From: Pontibacter mucosus
GTDB taxonomy: Bacteria; Bacteroidota; Bacteroidia; Cytophagales; Hymenobacteraceae
DNA length: 64,000 bases
Assembly (NCBI RefSeq): GCF_003054055.1
Contig: NZ_QBKI01000004.1
Location: forward strand, 248,001 to 312,000
Direction of reading: 5' to 3'
The stretch's first letter is position 1; each line of letters begins with the position of its first letter. The position numbers were made by a program, and so were the translations under genes. Below are positions 1 to 8,476 of this stretch, piece by piece. The notes under the pieces were generated by a model. That model saw only the letters and a program-made list of their open reading frames with translations, did not search any database and was not told the origin of the DNA.

Positions 1-487
1 CACAAGCCAGGCGAAGGAGCAGGTAGATACAAACGAGCTTCTGGCGGAAGTTGTGGAGTTACTGTCGCCGCCGCCGGGCTTCCGAATAGATGTACAGCGT
101 AACTTACCTGCCCTCCATACCGTTCGAATACAGTTACAGCAGGTCTTCAGCAACCTGATCAGCAACGCCATCAAATACCACGATAAGGAGAATGGGAAAA
201 TTACAGTTCGGCACCACGAAACAGAGGAATTTCACGTTTTCTCTGTAACGGACGACGGCCCCGGCATAGATCCGGAGTACCATGCACGGATATTCGTGAT
301 ATTTCAGACGCTGCAGGAACGGGATGCTTTGGAGAGCACCGGCGTAGGCCTAAGTATAGTAAAGAAGATTGTTGAGTTGCAAGGGGGAACTGTGTGGGTA
401 ACTTCGGAGCCAGGCTCGGGATCTACTTTTACTTTTACGTGGCCAAAACATACTGTTATTGAACAAGAAATTAGTAGCTTTGTCTAA
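1..487 (+). CDS. Sensor histidine kinase, C-terminal part (partial)
   Basis: The reading frame is already open at base 2 and runs to the stop at 485-487, so the window holds only the C-terminal catalytic (HATPase_c) part. Visible motifs in order are an N box (NLISNAIKYHD), a G1 box (DDGPGID) with an F-box-like stretch after it (IFVIFQTLQ), and a G2 box (STGVGLSIVKKIVELQGG). These bind ATP and pass phosphate to a conserved His that lies upstream of the window. The F-box/G2 style and the following single-domain receiver gene 23 bp downstream resemble phytochrome-like or PAS-type hybrid kinases with an Rcp1-type partner. The sensor domain and the signal cannot be judged from this fragment. Confidence 0.9.
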   Translation, partial: TSQAKEQVDTNELLAEVVELLSPPPGFRIDVQRNLPALHTVRIQLQQVFSNLISNAIKYHDKENGKITVRHHETEEFHVFSVTDDGPGIDPEYHARIFVIFQTLQERDALESTGVGLSIVKKIVELQGGTVWVTSEPGSGSTFTFTWPKHTVIEQEISSFV

Positions 488-510
488 TACTCTGAAGGGA
501 TTAAAGTATA

Positions 511-945
511 ATGAGCGAGAAAGAAGTTAATATCCTGCTAGTAGAGGATGACTACCTGGATACGATGAATGTTGAGCGGGAGCTTAAGAAGATTGGCGTG
601 AATCACCCGGTATTTGAGGCACGCAACGGCAAGGAAGCCCTGAACCTGCTGCGCGGCGTCGGTGTGCCCAAAATCTCGCCAGCCCCCAGCGTTATACTCC
701 TGGATATAAACATGCCGAAAATGAACGGCCTGGAATTCCTGACGGAGTTACGCCACGACCCGGAGTTCAGCCACATCCCTGTCTTTATCATGACCACCTC
801 CAACGAGGAAACCGACCGCCTGGCCGCACAGAAACTCAATGTATCGGGCTATATTGTGAAGCCCCTCTCCTTCGACAGCTTCGAGCGCAGCGACTCTTCC
901 CTCGACAGCTTCAGCCTCTTCCTGGACCTGATTAAGCTTAAATAA
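511..945 (+). CDS. Single-domain response regulator (CheY/Rcp1-like)
   Basis: The protein has 144 residues and is essentially one receiver domain with no DNA-binding output. The acidic pocket is at E13-D15 (LVEDDYLD), the likely phospho-acceptor is D65 in LLDINMPKMNG, the switch Thr is T95/T96, and the conserved Lys is K117 in YIVKPLSF. Rcp1-type receivers have the same long loop between beta2 and beta3 (VGVPKISPAPS). The gene starts 23 bp after the kinase stop, so the two very likely form one operon and a phosphorelay. The Ser-rich tail (SDSSLDSFSLF) is unusual but short. The target of the phosphorylated form is unknown. Confidence 0.92.
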   Translation: MSEKEVNILLVEDDYLDTMNVERELKKIGVNHPVFEARNGKEALNLLRGVGVPKISPAPSVILLDINMPKMNGLEFLTELRHDPEFSHIPVFIMTTSNEETDRLAAQKLNVSGYIVKPLSFDSFERSDSSLDSFSLFLDLIKLK

Positions 946-971
946 GCACCCGCTTTCTTCTCGAAAGTAAT

Positions 972-1018
972 AAGTATAAAAGCCGCTGAGCATCTGCTGT
1001 TCAGCGGCTTTTATACTT
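972..1018. terminator. Bidirectional hairpin terminator built on an inverted AAGTATA pair
   Basis: There is a perfect 18-bp stem (972-989 with 1001-1018) and an 11-nt loop. The outer half of each arm is the iterated word of this window (AAGTATAAA / TTTATACTT) and the inner half is AGCCGCTGA / TCAGCGGCT. It lies between the response regulator and rnhB, which converge, and can serve both. Confidence 0.85.
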
Positions 1019-1106
1019 TAGAAGGCATTTTATACTTCGCCTCCGGGTGATCAGCTTATACGTTGCAGCGAGTATAAACCCGAGGCAAGTATAAGTATAA
1101 GTACAA

Positions 1107-1697
1107 CTACTGCAGTTGCTTTGGCAGGAGCGTAAAAGATTGCCGGTGATGCTCCGTAGCACCGTGGCTGGAGATGCCCATCCGGTGTGCCTTCGTAGGA
1201 TAGCCTGCATTTTGTTCCCAACCGTAATGCGGGTGTTCCTGCGCCAGACGGCTCATCAGGTCGTCGCGGTGGGTCTTAGCCAGCACAGAGGCAGCCGCTA
1301 TAGACAGGTAGCTGGAATCGCCTTTCACAATGCAGGCGTAGGGTATTTGGTTGTATGGCTTAAAGCGGTTCCCATCCACCAGCAGGTACTCCGGCTGCTG
1401 CGGCAGCGCCTCCAGGGCACGGTGCATGGCCAGGTAAGTGGCATTCAGGATGTTTACCTCATCAATTTCTTCTACAGAGGCCTCCCCTATGGCCCAGGCC
1501 ACGGCATCGCGTGTAAGCTCACCGCGCAGCTGCTCCCGGAGTTTTTTTGTAAGTTTCTTGGAATCGGTAAGGAGCTGGTGCCGGTAATCGGGCGGAAGTA
1601 TAACAGCTGCCGCCACCACCGGACCGGCCAGGCAGCCTCTTCCCACCTCGTCTACGCCCGCCTCTAAGGTATAGCCACTGTAGTTTGGTAATAGCAT
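1107..1697 (-). CDS. rnhB: Ribonuclease HII
   Basis: This enzyme removes RNA from RNA/DNA hybrids, including single ribonucleotides in DNA, in the cytoplasm. With the ATG at 1697 it has 196 residues, the usual family length. The active-site residues are visible: D16 and E17 in GVDEVGRGCLAGPV, D108 in LLVDGN, and D145 in AKTHRD. An upstream in-frame start at 1745 would add 16 residues (TGGLFFLYLCPKF...) that lie across the terminator stem of the susCD operon and match nothing in the family, so the shorter start is preferred. The gene is monocistronic, with a terminator on each side. Confidence 0.95.
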   Translation of the reverse strand: MLLPNYSGYTLEAGVDEVGRGCLAGPVVAAAVILPPDYRHQLLTDSKKLTKKLREQLRGELTRDAVAWAIGEASVEEIDEVNILNATYLAMHRALEALPQQPEYLLVDGNRFKPYNQIPYACIVKGDSSYLSIAAASVLAKTHRDDLMSRLAQEHPHYGWEQNAGYPTKAHRMGISSHGATEHHRQSFTLLPKQLQ

Positions 1698-1717
1698 TTG
1701 TATAAACTTTGGGCACA

Positions 1718-1760
1718 AGTATAAAAAGAAAAGCCCGCCAGTCAAACGACCGGCGGGCTT
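1718..1760 (-). terminator. Terminator of the first susCD operon
   Basis: On the minus strand the arms are AAGCCCGCC (1752-1760) and GGCGGGCTT (1731-1739), followed by a T-rich run (TTTTCTTTTT) and then by TATACTTG. The hairpin and its flank resemble the one at 6905-6937 after the second susCD pair, including a shared TTAAACTTTCACTTTA stretch on the plus strand. Confidence 0.85.
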
Positions 1761-1813
1761 TAAGGTTAAACTTTCACTTTAAACTAGTATTTGACTGTCA
1801 TGTCATGACTTAA

Positions 1814-3421
1814 TTACCTCGGGCTTATTACAGGAGCCGAACCAGCTGAAGGAGCATTAAAATCCAGCTCATTTTCTGGCACATCCCATCTTTCAAGGTA
1901 ATTATAATCAATTGTTGCATTCTTATCTAGCTCTAAAGTTCCTTTCGCGTTGTGAAGCACAACTGCATTGGTTCTGCCGCCGCCCTCAGAAACAGGCTTA
2001 AGGAATCCAAACCTTCTGGCATCATAGAACGCAACACCATTCTTAAGAAGGGCAACTCTTCTCTCGCGACGTAGTACTTCAGCAGCCTCATCTTGGCTGA
2101 TACCACTACCAGCTACTGCAGGCAGGCCCGCAGATTGATAAGCTCTTACCGCATCGATAATTTCAAGACCTTCCTCAACCTGACCAAGTCTTATTTTAGC
2201 TTCAGCAAGCATCAACTGATTTTCTTCATAAGAACCTGCAATATTAAGTTCAGCAGAACCGGCCTCTACTGAGGCATAGTCACCGCCCTGCTCAATCGGA
2301 ATAAGGGTGTATCTGGTGCTGTATGCAAAACCACGTCCTTGGGCATTAAGCTGCGTATAGCCTCTTGCAGGAATAGCAAAGTTCCTTTCCATCCTGTTAT
2401 CATCAGGATAGTATTCCTGAATAAGACGCTCACTGATGTGTGACCATACGGAAATCAGTGAACGGTATGGTTGCCACGCTGTAAGAGAAACAAGGTCATT
2501 CTCATTTGCTGAACGCATAGTAAAGATTTTGTCATTAGCCTGAATACCATTTTCAGCGAGTGTCACGATAGCATTCCAATCAGCGGCTGTCATCTCCTCT
2601 ACCTTCTTATTTACCAAGATATTTCTGGCTTTATAGGTATTCATGTTCCTAATCCACTCCTGAGGAGACAATACACCACCTTTGCCAACCTTGGTGAAGG
2701 ACGGGATCATAGCTCCTAAAAAGGCCTCATACTCAGCTGTTGCAGTAACACCTTCCAATTCTTTGATAGCAGCGTCGAAGTTGCTGTTTGCCTCAGCAAT
2801 TACAGCTTCATAACTAACAAAGTCGTTGTTGGTCTCATTTAATGTGTTCGCAATGATGCCAGAGATATACATTGAACCGATACGGGAGTAAGCAAAGCCT
2901 TTCCACCAATAGGCCCATGCCCTAAGAACTTTCTTTTTTGCTTCCGCATCACCTGTAAGTTCTAAGTCGGGATTTTCAACAGCTGAAAGGATTAAGTTTG
3001 CCTGGTTGTTGACCAGATACATGGACAACCACTCGTACTGCATGGCATTATCATCGCCTACTGCACGGGAGTTTCTGTTCCTGAGCTCAGTAGCCTGAGA
3101 ACCACCTTGAGGAGGAGTTAAAACTGTTCCATCGCTTAGCGTTATAGAAGAAGCCTGGTTCACCCATCTCCAACCAAAGTTACCTACTGAGGTAAAATAG
3201 GCATCTCCCATGATATCATGGTTTTGCAGGGTAATCCACCAGTACTCTAGTCCAAACTTATCATATACACCTAAACCTGCCCTTTTCATCCCTTCTTCAG
3301 TAGTTAGGGCGGTTAGACCAGGAGAGTTCGGGTTCTCCAAGTCTAGTATGTCCTTTTCGCAGGCAGTTGTGCCGAACAAAAAGACTGCTAAAAAAATATA
3401 TACTATCTTTTTCATTATCAT
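1814..3421 (-). CDS. SusD/RagB-family nutrient-binding outer-membrane lipoprotein (pair 1)
   Basis: SusD-type lipoproteins sit on the cell surface as a lid over a SusC channel and bind a glycan or peptide before import. This 535-residue protein has a lipoprotein signal with Cys21 (FGTTAC-EKD), the family-typical start (DLENPNSP), and C-terminal SusD features such as the EENQLMLAEAKIRLG helix and RRERRVALLKNGVAFYDARRFG. It starts 30 bp after the SusC gene at 3452-6589, so the two are co-transcribed. An ATG two codons inside (3415) is an alternative start. No glycosidase, peptidase, anti-sigma factor or regulator is adjacent, so the substrate cannot be guessed. The gene is visibly richer in A/T than rnhB or prfB. 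Confidence 0.93.
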   Translation of the reverse strand: MIMKKIVYIFLAVFLFGTTACEKDILDLENPNSPGLTALTTEEGMKRAGLGVYDKFGLEYWWITLQNHDIMGDAYFTSVGNFGWRWVNQASSITLSDGTVLTPPQGGSQATELRNRNSRAVGDDNAMQYEWLSMYLVNNQANLILSAVENPDLELTGDAEAKKKVLRAWAYWWKGFAYSRIGSMYISGIIANTLNETNNDFVSYEAVIAEANSNFDAAIKELEGVTATAEYEAFLGAMIPSFTKVGKGGVLSPQEWIRNMNTYKARNILVNKKVEEMTAADWNAIVTLAENGIQANDKIFTMRSANENDLVSLTAWQPYRSLISVWSHISERLIQEYYPDDNRMERNFAIPARGYTQLNAQGRGFAYSTRYTLIPIEQGGDYASVEAGSAELNIAGSYEENQLMLAEAKIRLGQVEEGLEIIDAVRAYQSAGLPAVAGSGISQDEAAEVLRRERRVALLKNGVAFYDARRFGFLKPVSEGGGRTNAVVLHNAKGTLELDKNATIDYNYLERWDVPENELDFNAPSAGSAPVISPR

Positions 3422-3451
3422 TCTTAAATTAAAATGTCCTTTAGCTTGCTA

Positions 3452-6400
3452 CTACAATCCAATATTTACCCCAAACTGAATCGTCTTCATGTTAGGGAAC
3501 GCATGCAAATCAAGTCCTCTTCTCAATGGGTCGTTCAAGCTAGCACCAGCCTCTGGATCCATACCTGAATAGTTTGTAATTGTAAACAGGTTTCTTCCGC
3601 TTGCGGTAAGCTGCAGGCTTCTAATAAAGCCAACATTGATAATGTTGCCAAGGTCATAAGAGACAGACAGATCACGTAGGCGTGCAAAGGAGCCCTTCTC
3701 TACAAAGTATGCATTTGTAGTGTTTGTGTTATATAAGCTGTTGTAGAAGTTAACGTAGGCACCAGAAACACCACCCACTGTAATTTCATTGTCTAGGTCA
3801 CCATCAACCAGGTCGCGATACATCCACTGCTTGGTCTGGTTGTAAATATCATTACCGTACACCCAGTCAACCTGCACATTAACACTCAGATTTCTGTAGA
3901 TATTGAAAGAGTTGATGAATGACATATTGAATTTAGGTGTCGGATCACCAATAGCATGGTTGTCTGAAGTAAACTGGACGGCTTTAGTTTCTTTATTTAC
4001 CACCATACCATTTACAACCTCGTAGTTAGCAGCATTAGCCTGGTTTAAATAAGGCACGCCTTCTGCATTTGTCTGATCAATACTGGAAAGCGGCTTCTTA
4101 CCAAAGAAAGCACCCAAGCGCTCACCCTCAGTGATTGTGAACTGCCCTGATCCGCCAGCACCCAATGCAATTGGCATACCGTTTGAAATCTTGTCAACAA
4201 GAGTTTCCTGCGTACCGAATCGTGTTCCGAAAGTCCACGAGAAGTTTTCTCCTGAATAAACATCAGCATCTAATCCTAACTGGAAACCACTTGCTTTTAA
4301 AGTGATAGCATTGTCGGTAATACCTGATGCGCCTGAAGATGGGGCTAAGTCGATGTTATATATAACGTCTTCGCTTGTGCGTTTCCAGTAAGTCGCGTTA
4401 AGTGTGATGCGGTTGAACCAGTTAGAGTTTCCAAAGGTGAACCCAATATCTGCACCGACTTCGGATTCTTCTGAAACCTGAACGTTAAGGTTTGCATTAT
4501 TAGCAATGCTCTGCAGAGCAAGGTAGGAGCCTTCACCAATATTTCCAGAGTTCAGCGTAATGCGACGAGCATATGGGCTTGGCTGGATACCTGCCTGTCC
4601 GTAGGCGGCACGCAGTTTCAAAGCTGTTAAAGTGTTGGATGTGATAAAGTCCCCAACGTTAACATAAGCATCAGCACGTGGGAAAACGAAAGCATCGCTA
4701 CCAGCACCAAATGCAGAAGAGTAGTCTACACGTACACCACCCGATACACCGAACAGTGAGCCATAGTCCAGGCGCTGGTTAATGAGGTAACCATAAGTTA
4801 TAAACTCAGAGAACACCTCATCATTGCTCTTTGTATTGGCATTACGAATGGTGTAAGGAGGGAATGAAGCAAAGCCTGTACCTTGTGCCTGAAGTTGGTG
4901 GCTATGAACACGTCTGTAATCGTACGCTAAATGAGTGGTAGTTTGGATAGGAACGTTAAGATTGAAGTCCTCCTCGAAATTGGTTTTGATGAACGCAGTC
5001 AGCAAGGAGTTCTGAGTTGTTTCGTTCGTGCCTGTTCGCGTAATTCTTCCATCAATTGAAGGTAGCGGAGTACCTGGCGTAGTTACATCTCCCTGATACT
5101 TAACATAGTCAGTAAAGTCATAACGATAGTTATCTATACCATACTTATAGTCTAACTCTAAGAATCGGTTAAACTTATAGTTGAAGTTAAAGTTCTGAAC
5201 AATGCGAGTATTCTCAGCGGAGTAATCTCTGAACTGCTGTGTGTAGAATGGGTTCACAGAATTTTGTCCCTCAGGGTTAATTACATACTGACCAGCAGGA
5301 TTCTGGTAGGTCAGGTCCCAATATCTGCGAGAAAGAAGTGCAGCACCAATACCGCTGTAGATGTTGTTCTGTCCGTTGATGCCACCGGTTGAGTTATCTG
5401 AGTAAATCAGCTGTGTGATACTGCGAACTGTAAAGTTCTTAAACAGTTCAGCGCCTATGTTGGCTGAAAGGTTACTTCTCTCTAGACGACCATTAATAGC
5501 ACTTTCCTGGTTCAAGTGAGAGAGGTTAACAGCATAATCGATGGCCTCACCGCCACCACTGATGCCTACGCTGTTGTTTGTAGTCATCGCATTTGACCTG
5601 AACACCTGATCAAGCTGGTTGTATGTCTGCTCTCTGTAGGGTTTGTTATTAAGCGTAGCGCCATTAATAACAGGAATACCAGGTTGAGCGATTGCTCCAT
5701 CTTCTGTACGCTGCAGGCGGTTTCCTGAAGCATCCAGGATATAACCATCATCGTCCGTATTGAAATAATGGTTTTCAGCAAACTTCAGATTTCCAGTTAT
5801 CGGGTTATCAAAAGCAACTCGGCTACTGACATTTATAGCTGGCTTTTGCCCCCTCTGTCCTTTTTTAGTAAAGATTTGGATAACACCATTGGCCCCCTGG
5901 GCACCATAAATAGTACCAGCGGCAGCTCCTTGGATAACTTCCACTCGCTCAACATTCGATAGGTCAAGATCTGCTAACCTCGAAGAAAGGTTGCTAGCCG
6001 AACCATTCTGGTTGTTTGTTGTGCTAACTTGTACCCCATCTACCAGAATCATTGGTTGGGAAGAGCCTAAAGAGTTAATGCCACGCAGCAAAATAGCTGC
6101 CTGCTGACCAGGTTGGCCAGAAATTGAAGAAATTTGCGCACCAGCTACCTTACCAACAAGAGCCTGGTCAATAGAGGCTGATGATACTTTTGGCATATCT
6201 TCCGCTGTTACAGTTTCAACGGCAATAGCTACTTTCTTGCGCTCAGTAGCAACCCCAACACCTGTTACAACAACCTCACTCAACTGCTTTGTATCAGTTC
6301 CCAAAGCAACGTTAATCGTAGATGCATTACCGATGGTTCTTTCAGTAGTCTGGTATCCGATAAAACGGAACACCAGGGTGCTACCTTCCGCCGGTACTGT

Positions 6401-6589
6401 AATAGAGTAAGATCCATCAGCACCTGTGGTGGTACCCACCGTAGTGCCTTTCACTATCACCGCCACGCCTGGCAGCCCTTGCGATGTGCCCTGGTCCGTC
6501 ACCGTGCCAGTCACCGTTCTGCTTTGGGCATAGGCCTGCTGCAGCAGCGCCAGCACCATCACAAAACTCATTAGTAATAGTTTTCTCAT
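3452..6589 (-). CDS. SusC/RagA-family TonB-linked outer-membrane channel (pair 1)
   Basis: This is a 1045-residue TonB-dependent transporter that would import what the SusD partner binds. In order it has a signal peptide (residues 1-21, ending AYAQ), a carboxypeptidase-regulatory-like domain (about 22-100, VTGTVTDQGTSQGLPGVAV), a plug (about 115-240, with the SusC signatures ILLRGINSLG and PMILVDGV) and a beta-barrel ending in FGVNIGL. There is no N-terminal STN signalling domain, so regulation by a FecR/ECF pair is not expected. The first ~90 codons and the 37 bp upstream are nearly identical to those of the SusC at 8477-11635, but the rest has diverged strongly. The 5' end looks GC-rich compared with the body. 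Confidence 0.95.
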   Translation of the reverse strand: MRKLLLMSFVMVLALLQQAYAQSRTVTGTVTDQGTSQGLPGVAVIVKGTTVGTTTGADGSYSITVPAEGSTLVFRFIGYQTTERTIGNASTINVALGTDTKQLSEVVVTGVGVATERKKVAIAVETVTAEDMPKVSSASIDQALVGKVAGAQISSISGQPGQQAAILLRGINSLGSSQPMILVDGVQVSTTNNQNGSASNLSSRLADLDLSNVERVEVIQGAAAGTIYGAQGANGVIQIFTKKGQRGQKPAINVSSRVAFDNPITGNLKFAENHYFNTDDDGYILDASGNRLQRTEDGAIAQPGIPVINGATLNNKPYREQTYNQLDQVFRSNAMTTNNSVGISGGGEAIDYAVNLSHLNQESAINGRLERSNLSANIGAELFKNFTVRSITQLIYSDNSTGGINGQNNIYSGIGAALLSRRYWDLTYQNPAGQYVINPEGQNSVNPFYTQQFRDYSAENTRIVQNFNFNYKFNRFLELDYKYGIDNYRYDFTDYVKYQGDVTTPGTPLPSIDGRITRTGTNETTQNSLLTAFIKTNFEEDFNLNVPIQTTTHLAYDYRRVHSHQLQAQGTGFASFPPYTIRNANTKSNDEVFSEFITYGYLINQRLDYGSLFGVSGGVRVDYSSAFGAGSDAFVFPRADAYVNVGDFITSNTLTALKLRAAYGQAGIQPSPYARRITLNSGNIGEGSYLALQSIANNANLNVQVSEESEVGADIGFTFGNSNWFNRITLNATYWKRTSEDVIYNIDLAPSSGASGITDNAITLKASGFQLGLDADVYSGENFSWTFGTRFGTQETLVDKISNGMPIALGAGGSGQFTITEGERLGAFFGKKPLSSIDQTNAEGVPYLNQANAANYEVVNGMVVNKETKAVQFTSDNHAIGDPTPKFNMSFINSFNIYRNLSVNVQVDWVYGNDIYNQTKQWMYRDLVDGDLDNEITVGGVSGAYVNFYNSLYNTNTTNAYFVEKGSFARLRDLSVSYDLGNIINVGFIRSLQLTASGRNLFTITNYSGMDPEAGASLNDPLRRGLDLHAFPNMKTIQFGVNIGL

Positions 6590-6904
6590 TTGTTGTTAGA
6601 ATTAAGGTGAATAGAATTGGTTGGTAATAAGTTTATGATTTCCGAGATAATGAGAAAGCGGATAATTAGTGTTTAGGTAAGATAGCCTAGTTCAAAATAT
6701 CGGAATCACACTACAATAATAATGAATACCTATATTTTAAACAATCATTATTAGCCTGTAAATACCTGTGTCACAACATCAACCATAACAAACCATCTAT
6801 TCCTACAGCTAAAGCTTATCTTATATATTGGATAGCTATTATATCTTATACCTACTGGACTAACCCCGCATAAAAATTATAGTAATTAAACCCTTCCTTA
6901 AGTA
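6590..6904. other. Upstream region of susC 1, no gene
   Basis: This A/T-rich spacer of 315 bases holds no convincing reading frame. The 37 bases next to the start codon (about 6590-6626) repeat those in front of the second susC. A promoter must lie here, but no clear TAnnTTTG / TTG pair was found. Confidence 0.6.
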
Positions 6905-6937
6905 GAAAAGCCTGCCGGTCAAACGACCGGCAGGCTT
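6905..6937 (-). terminator. Terminator of the second susCD operon
   Basis: A 13-bp perfect stem (6908-6920 with 6925-6937) with loop AAAC is followed on the minus strand by CTTTTCTAC. It lies 66 bp after the SusD stop at 7004 and resembles the terminator at 1718-1760. Confidence 0.85.
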
Positions 6938-7003
6938 TAAGATTAAACTTTCACTTTATAACTCATCCCAGGCTATTACTAGGATGGCAGATACTGAATC
7001 AAT

Positions 7004-8449
7004 TTACAAATCTGGGTTATTATTAACTTCACTTACTGGTATAGGGAAGATATAGCGCGGATCGGTCGGTGCAATATCAGTACCAGCACCCTGCGACCTT
7101 ATCGGCTGCCCGGTACGAACTATATCATTTGCTCTAAAGCCTTCCGCAATAAGCTCAATTCTTCTTTCTGTTAAGATGGCATCGATCAACTCCTGCTGAG
7201 ACAAGTCACCGAAGTCATAATCTGCATCAGAACGGTGGTGTACCGCCTCAAGCAGTGCCAATGAACGCCCTTGGTCGCCTACACGCGCTTCAGCTTCAGC
7301 CAGGTTCAGCAGCACCTCCGCATAACGGATAATCGGAACAAAATCAGTATAGGGAGAAACACCGCTAAACTTTGTTAGGTGCCTACCAATTCCATCATAA
7401 TTAGCTGTAAGCTTTGTTTTTCTGTCATCCTCAGCTGCCCACTGCGGGTCTGCATAGATACCTGGTTCATTTGGATTGAGATAGTACTCCAGGTTGCCAG
7501 CATTAAAGTAATACCCCAGCTGGTTCTGTGTACCCGGAGCATTGGTTGCTGCCATAGGCACAGAGAAAATTGACTCAGCAGTCGTATACGGTGCTTTAAA
7601 TACTGAAGTAATATCAGCCTGCAAAGCATGCTTTACCCCGGTTGGCGCAGTGAAAGGTGCAGTAGCAGACACAATTTTATTACCTTCTGTGATAACTCCT
7701 GCATAATCACCCTTCACCAGGTTAACGCGTGTTTTCAGCGCTATAGCAGAGTTCTTATGAGCCCTGGTAGTATTAAGCAGAGCTGAACCCTGAGTATCAG
7801 GAAGGCCCGCCTCTGCCTCGTTAAGATCCTTCAGGATTTGCTCATATACCTTGGCTACACTGCTTCTTGCCAAGCCATTGTTGGCAGATGAGGTCTCAGG
7901 TTGCAGCCTTAGCGGAAGACCTGGAGAAGCACCGTTATCCTGCGTATAGGGGGTCGCAAATATCTGTACAAGGGAGAAATAGCTGAGAGCTCTGATAAAC
8001 TTGGCCTCCGCTTGGTACTGTGCATAAAGTTCGGAGTCTATCTTTTCCTTGTTCTTCTCCAAGCCATCCAGAAACAGGTTAACCCTATTGATAGTCAAGT
8101 AACCCTGCGTCCACATATTACTCAGATATGTGTTGTTTGAGTTGCTTGTATGCTGCCAAATATCGTAACCGGTTACGTTGTTTGGAGACCTATTGATGAA
8201 CTCTTCTGCTCTGATATCATTGTAAATTTGATAGCGCCCCCCCAGAAAGGTGCCGCTCTTTGCAGAAAGATACAAACCGTTAACTAGGGTCTCAATCCTA
8301 TCAGGAGTATCAAACGCATTAGCGTCAGAAATAGAAGTTTCTGGTATAGCTTCCAGGAAATCCTTTTCGCAAGAAGTCAAGCCAGCCAGCGGCATTGCCA
8401 GTAAAGCTAATCTTATTAGATACTGCTTCTTGGTTTTTATATAAAACAT
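7004..8449 (-). CDS. SusD/RagB-family nutrient-binding outer-membrane lipoprotein (pair 2)
   Basis: This is a 481-residue surface lipoprotein that caps the SusC channel encoded 27 bp upstream. The signal peptide ends at Cys27 (LAGLTSC-EKDFLE), and the N-terminus continues with the SusD-typical PETSISDANAFDTPDRIETLVNGLY. The TPR-like helices include KFIRALSYFSLVQIFATPYTQDNGASPGLPLRL, and the end carries RYAEVLLNLAEAEARVGD and the closing IFPIPVSEVNNNPDL, all standard for the family. It is not a close copy of the pair-1 SusD. No substrate-specific enzyme lies nearby. Confidence 0.94.
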   Translation of the reverse strand: MFYIKTKKQYLIRLALLAMPLAGLTSCEKDFLEAIPETSISDANAFDTPDRIETLVNGLYLSAKSGTFLGGRYQIYNDIRAEEFINRSPNNVTGYDIWQHTSNSNNTYLSNMWTQGYLTINRVNLFLDGLEKNKEKIDSELYAQYQAEAKFIRALSYFSLVQIFATPYTQDNGASPGLPLRLQPETSSANNGLARSSVAKVYEQILKDLNEAEAGLPDTQGSALLNTTRAHKNSAIALKTRVNLVKGDYAGVITEGNKIVSATAPFTAPTGVKHALQADITSVFKAPYTTAESIFSVPMAATNAPGTQNQLGYYFNAGNLEYYLNPNEPGIYADPQWAAEDDRKTKLTANYDGIGRHLTKFSGVSPYTDFVPIIRYAEVLLNLAEAEARVGDQGRSLALLEAVHHRSDADYDFGDLSQQELIDAILTERRIELIAEGFRANDIVRTGQPIRSQGAGTDIAPTDPRYIFPIPVSEVNNNPDL

Positions 8450-8476
8450 ATGAATTAATCTCTAAAGTTTAACTAA

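Noticed and set aside
53..55. GTG at base 53 as the start of the histidine kinase
   Set aside because: The same frame is open to base 2 and the upstream residues (TSQAKEQVDTNELLAEV) continue the kinase pattern before the N box, so the gene is cut by the window edge.
1116..1667. Long plus-strand frame opposite rnhB
   Set aside because: It is a shadow of rnhB; the minus-strand frame has all RNase HII active-site residues.
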